From Chrysogorgia sp. JL179-B06 (taxonomy: Eukaryota > Cnidaria > Anthozoa > Scleralcyonacea > Chrysogorgiidae), in assembly GCA_035772405.1 (NCBI GenBank), contig JAYKKM010000173.1:593501-657500 (forward strand): a stretch of 64,000 bases of DNA, in the 5' to 3' direction. A program made the position numbers and the translations under genes. Each line of letters begins with the position of its first letter. Position 1 is the stretch's first letter. Positions 48,701 to 60,700 of the stretch are shown here, in pieces. Under the pieces are notes generated by a model, which was not told where the DNA came from, did not search any database, and was given only the letters and a program-made list of their open reading frames with translations.

Positions 48701-51700
48701 GTGAGAGGTATCCGGGGAGAAGTTTGTACATGATTGCTGCGGGTCTTCAACGGCATTTAGGCGAACGTGGAAGCGCTATTCGACTGCTAAATCAAGACGA
48801 AGCAAGGTTAGTTAAAACCGAGTATTTTAAAATGTCTTGCATTTTGTGGCTTAATAGGATCTGGTATCTTTAATTTTGGCAAATAATTTGTGTGTAAATA
48901 ATACCGTTGTGTTCCTGAGTTAAAATAAAATATTGGTGTGTTTTCGTTTGATTTGATATGAAATGCAATTTAACATGAAAGATTATATAATGCCACATGT
49001 GCTATTATATAATGCTTCATGTTCATTTGCATGCCATTGTTCTTCTATTGTACCCCACTATTTCCCTGGGGGCGATTTCAAATCCCTCCGGGCTTTAGAA
49101 ATGTTGAGTGTTTTATTGAGTATAGAAGCCTACTCACGTGTGTAAAGAAGGTCATCCGATTGGTCAAAACGTCTATTGAATATTAATGAGTATTTTAAAT
49201 ATATATACTATATATATATATATACTATATATACTATATATACTATATATATATATACTATATACAGTTGACTCTCCAGTAAGCGGACACCCTCGGGAAT
49301 CTGAAAAAGTGTCCGTAAGTAGAGTTGTCCGCTTATGGGAATAGACGAATAGTTTTCGTAAGCGGACACTTGTCAAAATATATATGAGTTTTGTCCGTTT
49401 TTGTGCTTCTACTGGTGACTTCAATGGTACTCACACAAAATGAAACTTAGAATGTCTTAAAATGATTGCTTGCTTTATTTAATCTAAAAAAACTTTAACA
49501 GAACTAAACATCTTTACAATAAAGTACAGCACACCAATGTCGATTGAATGGACGAAGATCAGTGTCATTGGCATGTCATCATGTGCAATGGCTTGAGACA
49601 TAATCTCGTCTTTCTTCGAAAGAATCGTAGCTATTTACGATTTACCGCATCCTAATATCTTTGCCAGCTGACATTTGAAGTGGTCAAAATACCCGCGTTT
49701 CGCAATGAATAATGTCTGAACACCCTCCGTAATGCTCATACGGGTTTTAGTAATTGGATTATTTTTCCGGGGTGTCCGCTTACGGGAGTGTAAAAACAAA
49801 AGAAAAATTCATATTATAACTACCAAAAGTGTCCGCGTCCGCTTATGGGAGTGTCCGGCTACGGGAACGTATAAATACAGAGTTTTACAGAGAGTTCAAA
49901 CGGGGTTTTGGAAAGATGTCCGTATCTGGAGCTGTCTGCTTACGAGAGTGTCCGCACAGAGAGAGTCAACTGTATACTATATATACTATATAATCAACGT
50001 TTCGTGCAACTTGACTCGCAAAGTTTCGCCATGTATATCGAGTCGCCAAAGAGGAAAATTGCGAGACATGTTGCAGATGGAGGTGTTACATTGTTCTACG
50101 CTGATTCTACTTTCTGCAACGATTGCAGCAACTTGTGTCGCAACAATTTTAGCCATTGCAAAATATGTTACACTTTGCAATGGTTCGTGTAAAACTTGTT
50201 TTGCAACGCCGTTGTCAGACAAGCCTTGCACGAGACATTACACCGCAGTGAAAGATCGCCTTCAACGTCGTACCCAGGCTCTTCTGGGTAGCGGGAGAGA
50301 AGAGCCTGGGTACAAGGTTGCATCGCCTCAAGGGAACGTTCATTATTTGTGCCAGGGGTTGGTACCGAAGAGAAACAAGTTGAAACCAAAAAAAGGTTTC
50401 ACCCAATCTTTCAAACACTGAATTTTTCTTCTCCCCAACCGTCACTAGTGCAACCCGATATACATGTTATACTGCATACATGTATACAGCTAGGGTCGTA
50501 TTTCATCAGAATAGTAAAACTGTGGAATTACGTACTTAAGTCTGCTCGTCCTAACTCCTTTCATACCATCTCCATGTTTAATCGTACCTACGAAAAACTT
50601 ATTTTAACTTAACTGTTAGTAACTTTAATCCTGAGATGTTTAGTTCACACTCAATAACTACATTTTGAGTATTTTGTGTAAGTTTTTTTCCTTCTTTTTC
50701 TCCCTTTCTTTTTCTCCCTTTCTTTCCCTCCGTTCTAAATCATTACTTACATCTTACTGGTGAGCACCTTGCATGGGACTTAGTCCCGTTTGTGCTTTGC
50801 CAATTGTTGGCATATTACATTAGATTTACCCTTTATTATTACCTTAGATTTATATATCCTCTGTACATACATACATGTTTGTATTAATAGTGTATGCAAT
50901 TATTAGTTAATTTAGTGCCAAAAATAAAGTTATTAAAAAAACAAAAAAAACAAAAAAAACATGTATATCATATATTTATATTTATATACACTTTGCCTAC
51001 TATCTTGTCCTTGCTCTTCTTATCATAACCGTTAGATATTTATCTGATATTTATAGTGTTAAATTAATATTGGTTCATATAGTATGAGATCATCACAATA
51101 TTCTAAGGAAGTTCATGTTTCTGTTACTGTTATAAACATGAAAATATGTCTATCTAAAATATTATTTAACAAGAGGTTTTACCTGACAATGTCTTTGAAC
51201 AAGCAATCTCTATGTTTTATATTGCATCACTATAACTATAGATATTAAAGAAAAGCGAAAAGTTGGTAAACTGCCAAGAATTTAGTGACGAAATTCTTAC
51301 GTTTATTCTGATGAAGGGCTCCGCTCGAAACGTCATTATTTCGTCTCTAAATTCTTGGCAGTTTACCACCTTTTCGCTTTGCTATATATTCAAAACACTG
51401 TCTACGCAGCACTCTACTTTTTTACTACTATAGATATTAAACACTGATTTATTATATTTCGTTTGTTTTTAAATTTGTTGCCCAAAATTTATATGCAACA
51501 AAAAATCTTACCCGGCAACCTTTTACCGCCAAAAATTTGGCTTACCCGCCCATTTCTCTTCGGTACCATAATGAACGCCCCTTAGCGAATCTATTTAACT
51601 CCATGGCTTATTTAAATGTTGTCACGTTTTGCTTCGCGTCGACCTGGATTACACTCTGAAAAAAATTATTATTTAAAGCCAATTTATTATTAGCTGTAGC

Positions 51701-54700
51701 CTGTTAGATAAATAGGCTTCAACTTGTATTAAACACTGCAGCTCGTGTTGTCACATACACACGTAAATATGACCACATAACTCCTGTTTTAATGAGGTTG
51801 CATTGGCTACCTATATCTTATCGTATTACCTTTAAAGTATTATTACTAACTTACAAAGCGCTAAAATGGTTTAGCACCTTGTTACATATCTGATCTCCTC
51901 GCTAGACGTAGTTATGTACGTTCACTAAGATCTGCCTTACAAGAACTGTTACAAATACCCAGATCTCGAACTGTTACTTATGGTGATAGGGCCTTCTCCA
52001 TTACGGCCCCTAAACTATGGAATGATATACCGCTATCCTTACGGAAAGCGCCTAATGTGAACATATTTAAAAAAGATCTCAAGACGCATCTGTTTAAGAT
52101 AGCTTTTTTTTTAGTTTTTAGCGTTACATTTTTGTTTTTTCTTTCTTTTTCTTTTCTTGCTTAATACATATTAAAAGTTGAATTGTAAATAGGATTAGTA
52201 TATATCATTACCGTAAATAGTTTTTAACTGTAATATTGTAAAGCGCTGTGAGCAACTAGTGTAACAGCGCTATAGAAATTAATAAATTATTATTATTATT
52301 ATCTAGTATTACTATAACTAAACTGAAGCCTATGGCGGTGATTGTATGTTCTCAGCTAGTGACGTCTGTATTGTGGAATGACCTATACCTCATGATATTA
52401 AGAACACTGAACACCGCCAATGCCAGAGAAGATTGTTAGATGAAAAAGATCACCATCAAGCGTTCTCGAATCCCTGAACTTGGCCAACTCTCCGCCAGCC
52501 TTCTGTTTACTTTCTTATGTAACAGTTTAGCTGTATATATGTCTCCTTCCTTTATTGTAATTTGTCACTCTGATGATGTTACGAGTTTAGTAACGATTAA
52601 ACGTTAGTATAAAAAATTTTCTTTTCAAAATTATGTTGTTATGGCTCTTTTTAAAGCTATTTGCTGGGCATTAATATTCCTAACAACACTGAAAGTGTAC
52701 TGTATATATTTTAAAAGTCTTAAAGTGCCACTACGATGAAAATTCACCCCCGTCTTTTAGATTTTCTTTAGCATAGAATAGTATTTCAGGGTCGAAAGTG
52801 ATCATCGATGTAAAAAAAAACTAAAAAATGGTATTTTAAAGTGAGTATTTTGAGCTCTGAAATCACTATTATTTAGGCCACCATTACTAAAAACGTGTTC
52901 CAAGTGAGCCCGCAATTTCAAAAGGTAATATTGTTTGTGACGTCAGATTCTCAATGCTACGCCTGAATTTCGGTCGAGGTTATTTGTTTTCTTGTTTTCT
53001 TCGAGAAGTAGATGAAATGTCCAGCCTTTCAGACAAAGAATTTGAAAAAACGACCTTGATTTACTTGAAGAATTAGCCACGTGGAGTCTTCGCGTTGAGA
53101 ATCTGACGTCACTTCGTTACGCTGGTCAAGAACATGAACGATTAATGGCGGACATAACAACTCCAGATTCGGAGTAAGAAAAATAATACTTGCCATCGTC
53201 GAATCGCAAAACGGTTTCGACCAAGTAATATTTAGCAGCTCTGCTTTATAAATACGTAAAAATATCGATAGGTAAAAATTTGATCGTAGTGGCACTTTAA
53301 GACTGGTACCTTTTTAAATATTTTATAGCTTTTTAATATTTTGTATTTTGTAACGGTTTTAAATTTAGAAATACAGGTTTCTATAACATTGTAAAGCTCC
53401 TATGAACTTATAGGGATAGACGATATATAAATGCTGCTATTATTATTAATAATAGTCTGTTATACAGTGAAGTCGAGGTCAATATAGTCATGTGAATATA
53501 TCGAAAACATACTGGCGAAAATAATCTTCGGCGCAAACTGAGCCACAGCGAAATTGAAAGCTTTTATTATGTTGGCCGAAAAGCTTTTGAATCGAAATCG
53601 TAACGATGGATAACGTAGAAATGAAGGTAGTCTGGTGATCTGAGGTTTCGATTTGTAGTTATGTATTCAACCTACGTATAGGACAACACTTTTTCATAAC
53701 GAAGACGAAGTGGTAGATGTTCGAAGTATCTTATAATACATACTCGGCGACCTGAAGGCTTCCGCTTTAGTTTCCAGTGAGGAGCTTAGAAGGATTTCAG
53801 AAAGGTGGCTCGATAGTCTAAATCATGAGAAATTGCATTTTGCCCCATGAAAATGTTCGTAATTCAGATCTGAGCTTCATCGTGGTTCATTGCATATCTC
53901 TAGTGGTGGTCTTGTTCACTGAAAGGTTTTATACCCTCAAAGTTTACCTGAGTGGAGAAATCGTGTTTCCAATGAATCCAGAAAGCTACAGGGTAATTTG
54001 CATAAAATCTGCCGCTTATCGTAAACACAATTTCGCCGAGATATACAAATGCTACAAGTGTGAAACGTTTCAATAATCAAGACCACCGCTAGAGCTATGC
54101 AATGAACCAAAATAAAGCTCAGATCTACATTACAAAACCTTTTATGGGGAACAATGCAATTTCTCATGATTTAGACTATCGAGCCACCTTAAACTATCAT
54201 CATAGCGAGGCCATCTGGCAAGCTGCAAAATTTATTCACGTAAAATCATTCAAGAATGCTTCATGTAATGGCGTAGTCGCAGCAAACTTACGGCCATCGC
54301 CTGTATATTATACTTTTTGGCGTGACCTTTCCTTTAACCCTTTACTCCCCATTATCAACCTACAAATTCTCCTCATTGGTCTCCAAGCGTTTATTACAGT
54401 CTGGTTGGGAGAAGTTGTTTTAAATCAGGTCTGAGTCATTCCCTTATACTTGGTTAACTACAGATAGTTAGTCTCCCGAGTTAGGATTCGACTTAGGACT
54501 CGAGTTCGGATTCGAGTTAAAATTAAATTCAACGCGCGTTTCAATTTCAATTACAAGAAATAACCTTTAAGGAAATTAAATTACAGTCTCTTTTTTGCCT
54601 TGCACTCTTTCTCATAACCTTTAAGGAAATGTGAAATTGGTGAGCAGTGACCAGCGTGGCTTGCTATCAAGACAGTCGTATGAACCGTATTAACAGGGAT

Positions 54701-57700
54701 GACGCTGGCTTGAGTGATGTGACAAATTCGAAATTACAATACAGGTATAATCATTGTCAGAGTGAGGTGTCATATAGCTAGTGTGTAGCCGCAGTCATCT
54801 AGCGCAATATCGCCAAGAAAAACTAGTAGAAATGCAGCAAAACCAACGAATGCTTTAGTTTCCAGTGAGGAGCTTAGAAGGATTTCAGAAAAGTGGCTCG
54901 ATAGTCTAAATCATGCGAAATTGCATTTTTCCAGATAAAAATGTTCGTATGGTTCATTGCATAGCTCTAGTGGTTGTCTTGTTTACTGAAAAGTTTTATA
55001 CCCTCAAAGTTTACCTGAGTGAAGAAATCGTGTTTCCAAAAAATCCAGAAAACTAATTTACATAAAATCTGCCGCTTATCGTAAACACAATTTCTCCGAG
55101 ATATACAAATGCTACAAGTGTGAAACGTTTCAATAATCAAGACCACCGCTAGAGCTATGCAATGAACCAAAATAAAGCTCAGATCTACATTACAAAACCT
55201 TTTATGGGGAACAATGCAATTTCTCATGATTTAGACTATCGAGCAACCTTAAACTATCATCATAACGAGGCCATCTGGCAAAGCTGCAAAATTTATTCAC
55301 GTAAAATCGTTCAAGAATGCTTCATGTAATGGCTTCGTCGCAGGAAACGTACGGCCAACGCGTGTATTCCTTTAACCCTAGTCCCCATTATCAACATACA
55401 AATTCTCCTTATTGGTCTCTAAGCATTTCTTACAGTACTATAGTTGGGAGAAGTTGTTTTAGATCTGAGTTCACCTTTGGTGATCATTCCCTTATACTTG
55501 GTTAACTAGAGATAGTTAGTCTCCCGAGTTAGGATTCGAGTTATAGGATTCGAGTTAGGATTCGAGTTAAAATTAAATTCAACGCGCGTTTCAATTTCAA
55601 TTACAAGAAATAGGCAACCTTTAAGGAAATGTGAAATTTGTGAGCAGTGACCAGTGTGGCTTGCTATCAAGACAGTCGTATGAACCGTATTAACAGGGAT
55701 GACGCTGGCTTGAGTGATGTGACAAATTTGAAATTACAATACAGGTATAATCATTGTCAGCGTGAGGTGTCATATAGCTAGTGTGTAACCGCAGTCATCT
55801 AGCGCAATATTTCCAAGAAAAACTAGTAGAAATGCAGCAAAACCAACGAATGCTCGCCGCTAGCAATCATTAAAGACGCATGTATGTTCGACCTTTCAAG
55901 CAACGTCGAAACCCTATTACATGCACAGATATAGCAAATATACAACGCGTTTATCAAGTATCATTTTGCGTATTCACTCCTCTGTGTTTTGTATAATGTC
56001 ACCCGTGAAAAATCGACACTGAGACGTAAAAAAATACGTCTTTACACAGAAAATAGTCTTCTCCGCAGGCAACTCTGGAAAATTCTAACTCAAATCCTAA
56101 CTCGAATCATAACTCGAATTCTAACTGGAATCCTAACTCGAATTCTAACTGGAATCCTAACTCGAATCCTAACTCGAATTCTAACTCGAATTCTAACTCG
56201 AATTCTAACTCGAATTCTAACTCGAATCCTAACTCGAATTCTAACTCGAATTCTAACTCGAATCCTAACTCGAATTCTAACTCGAATTCTAACTGGAATC
56301 CTAACTCGAATTCTAACTGGAATCCTAACTCGAATCCTAACTCGAATTCTAACTCGAATCCTAACTCGAATTCTAACTCGAATTCTAACTCGAATTCTAA
56401 CTCGAATCCTAACTCGAATTCTAACTCGAATCCTAATTCGAATCCTAACTCGAATCCTAACTCGAATCCTAACTCGAATTCTAACTCGAATTCTAACTCG
56501 AATTCTACATGTAACTTGAGTCCTAACTCGAATCCTAACTCGAATCCTAACTCGAATTCTAACTCGAATCCTAACTCGAATTCTATACATGTAACTCGAG
56601 TCCTAACTCGAATCCTAACTCGAATCCTAACTCGAATCCTAACTCGAATCCTAACTCGAATCCTAACTCGAATTCTAACTCGAATCCTAACTCGAATTCT
56701 AACTCGAATCCTAATTCGAATCCTAACTCGAATCCTAACTCGAATCCTAACTCGAATTCTAACTCGAATCCTAACTCGAATCCTAACTCGAATTCTAACT
56801 CGAATTCTAACTCGAATTCTACATGTAACTCGAATCCTAACTCGAATCATAACTCGAATCCTAACTCGAATTCTAACTCGAATTCTAACTCGAATCCTAA
56901 CTCCAATTCTACATGTAACTCGAGTCCTAACTCGAATCCTAACTCGAATCCTAACGCGAATCCTAACTCGAATTCTAACTCGAATTCTACATGTAACTCG
57001 AGTCCTAACTCGAATCCTAACTCGAATCCTAACTCGAATTCTAACTCGAATCCTAACTCGTGTTCTTGCTGTCCTCGGTTAACTATATTGATATTATTAG
57101 GAGAAGTTAGACGTTGATCGCTGCTGTGGTTCATGGGTTAACTGCATATTTTTCACTTTGTACTGTAAGCTTGGCGCTGAGCTCTAGATGTATTTTTTTA
57201 GTTCGCCCATGTCTGCCTGTTCAATTACTTCAGATACACGATTGCTGGTGGGCAGTTTTATGGACCGATTTAAATGGTATCTCCAAATAATTATAACCAG
57301 CTTCGCCTTGCCTAAAGGGGCAATTTAATTTCCCCCCATGTGATCAAGATTGTCTGTTGCCTGTGGCATATGAGTTTGGGACTGTAACCTGCAACAACCC
57401 ATGCACGAATATTCTTTAAAATAGTGTCAACTCACGAAATTTGTTAAGCCTCGAGCGATATGCATTCCGGAAGCCAGGCTGTTAGTATGTGCTAGTTAGA
57501 TCGATTTGTTCAAAAATGTTGAAAGCATCTCCAAGCTGGCCTGTGACTCGCGATGCCCAACAGATGTGGCGGAGTCCTAATTTACGGCGTAGAAATCTCT
57601 CAACGCTTTTCGAGTTCGATTAGTCTTAAAATACCCGGCGGTACTAAAAATATGTTGCTTTGAAATCATTTGAAAGCGTCATGTTTGCTCGAGGAATTAG

Positions 57701-60700
57701 TAGCGATGGTTGTGTTTGGTTTACGTGGCTGCGACGCCGGAATCTGCGACTGGCAAGCGTATTCAATCTGTTTACAAATATCTTATCTCATCAGTTTTGG
57801 GTGTCCGCCCAAGTCTTGGCGGCTTCTCTTTGAGATTCAGATTGGGTTGTCTTTATCGTGAATTCTTTACCCCTATCAAGCACTAAATAGATCCTACATT
57901 GCTTTGCATGGGAAATGGTCGATCAACTCGATAGCCCGTTCTCAACTTCGCTAATCGAGCATTCGCTGGATGTTCATGTTGAATATTTCACACGACAAAA
58001 GCAATGCGTGCCGTGACTACGTCTTTCACCAAGCAATTTTTCTCTCTGACGAAGGTCTTCGCGTTCGAAACGTTTGACTACTTACACGCTATTTCGGCAG
58101 TAAACAAATCTTTTTAGATATTTGATTTATATTTCTACACTATACCTACGCAGCACAACACGTTTTTCTACTTCTAGTTGTTTTATTGGGCACGTTTACT
58201 CATCTCACCCTTCTTATATACATCGCACTGTATCTTCTCTAGTCTCTACTCATATACACCACAGCTGTTAACCACTTTTATACGCTGCCGACAACTCGGA
58301 AACGCATGTAGACACGCCATCGCTTCTAAAGTTGAAAATTATCCTTTTTCTTTCCCTGAAAATCTACTCGATTTACGACGCGGAAAAGCCCTTTATATTC
58401 AGATCCGGTGGGCTAAGCCATGCACTATAAGAGCTCAGTAGAATATAATTCTTCTACTAAACCGTCGCAACGTCTGCATTTTAATCAGTATTTTTCCATC
58501 GTAAAACATCTTGGGGGATGACCCGAGAAAAACAACCCGATCATCATCCACAGTCGAGTCCTATCTCTCTGTGTGAGGCGATTCTTATCGGCGAGCGCGC
58601 GAAACGTCTTATCTCCTAATCGCTTTTTCTATTCTCACACGAAAGCCTTGGAATGGTCTGCTTATCTCGGTCGATTCTCTGGGATTCTATCCCCGAATCT
58701 ACGAGCTACCGAGTATGAGCTTCACTGCAGGCTTATAATTACTCAGCCATGTGCTGAATGCTCGATCGACAGATGGCCCGGGAGCAAGGCGAGATTAGAA
58801 AGTCTTTGTGAACGCAAGTTGTGAACGCAAGTGTGAGAAAGTCCGCTTGTTTTCACCTCAAATCGCTGCCCGCCGCGTTCTCGAACCAACACGTACGGCT
58901 TTAAATATCGCGTGATGTGTATTTCCAAGGCTAGTTTTCCAAACTCATGATAATACGATTGAAAAGGCGATTTATTTTTCGCGGTCATACTGCTGACTCA
59001 AAGGCTCCGTTAGTTGTTCAGCTGCGGCATTTATAGATTAGTGGGACTCGGTGACATGAAATAAAATGCTGTGAGGTTTTGTGTTGGTTTTGCGGTCGGT
59101 TGTGTGCAAATAAGTTCGTGTTTATATCGGAGGGGGTTGTTATGGATCGCCCTACAAAGCTTGAAATGGCGTCGCCTCGAAAAGCGTTGCATTCTGGCGC
59201 TCTGTTTTCCTTGGATGTTGTTTCTCTAATTTACTTTCTTATCGATTAAAGGGAAACCTTTTTAGCTACGTGTCGTAATATTTAATATTATAGAAGTATT
59301 CGTCTCGCGAAAAACACCTTTGACTTCGGGCATCCTTTTGTGCATCCATATCGAGGCGAAGTCAACACGTATAGCCTGCATGGAGTGACACTGTTTTTGG
59401 TTGTACATGTACAAGTTTCTTCGGTGATAAACTGGCCATGCACTCAGTCTGTATAATATAGCCTTCGGCCCGTTGCCAAACGACCACCAACGGAAATCTT
59501 GTCGGTCATGTAATTTCAATGCATATTGAACACTTCTTGTTTTACAAACGATACATTGAAATATATGGAGTTTATGCCTTCAGGACGAGCAACAATAGCA
59601 ATGTTTCGCATGGACTCAATCCCTTTCACGACTTTCCGGGCCTTAAAATCCTAACTGTATAGTCATAATATAGCCATACATAACTGTATGGGTTGAAAAG
59701 ACAAGCGCCTGTCCACACTTGTGGGGTATTGCTATCAGTAGTTATATACGTGTCGTTTTATCAAAAGCACTCACGCTCTATATATACATTATCTACAGAT
59801 AAACTCGAGCATGCACGTTGGAATTCGTATATATACTTCTTCAGTGTTCTTTGCATTTGACAAGTGGTCGTGTTAAGCACTTAAGCGTTTTCAAGTGTTT
59901 AAATAAACCGTTTCATGAATCCTTAGCGTTAATGGTGTAATTATCATCTACAGCCATGTCGAGAGTTTCCTGTTGCCCCAACAGGACAGCGACTAAACAC
60001 CGTTCAACTATACCGACGACATAACGTTCGCCATTGCAGAACGAAACATCCAAAATCCCCTCAGTAAATCCTCGGAAACGAGCAGCCCACGACTACGGCA
60101 ACTCGGAATACGACCCAGAAAATCTATATCTTTTTTGTCTCGTATCAGGCGACAGAATTTTTAAGTTAAAACCGACTATCTGACGCCGAAAGATTCTGGA
60201 CTTCCTCGATAACGACCGGCATTATCACTAATTCCGAAAACGATCTTTTCACTTTCCTTATCCTATATGCATGGCGTTGCCAATTTTCCCAATGCTAAAA
60301 GCTAAAAGCAGTCCGAGACCGACGTCTGCGGGGCGATAATTAGTCGGAAATCCCTCTAATTTTTATCGTCCTTTCCTTGGCCACATTGTCATGACGTGAA
60401 ACAGCAGTGCTTCTCGGGGGTTATCCTTGTAAACAAACGTAGTTCAGTGATACGTTTCAGTTTTTATGAAAAACATCAGCCAAAAGGGAAACGTGTGTAT
60501 GCATGATGAAAAGCCACGAAAAGCGTTGTTTGCGGTCTAGATAGAATTTCGAGAAAGGTATCGGTTAGGTATTACGGACGAACTAATCACGATACGTGGA
60601 TAATACAGAGAGAAGCTTGGAAATGTATTATGGGTATATAGCTCAATACAAGTCAGTTGTAGAGTTAGTATTAGTGTTCGTATTATGGTTCGTATTATGG

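Noticed and set aside
49732..50421. 229-codon plus ORF as a gene
   Set aside because: It starts inside the Tigger-like element and runs through a dispersed repeat; no domain and no splice support.
56090..57134. Long ORFs of Arg-Val-Arg-Ile or Glu-Phe-Glu-Leu repeats as repeat proteins
   Set aside because: They derive from a 12-bp satellite whose length is a multiple of three, which keeps several frames open on both strands.
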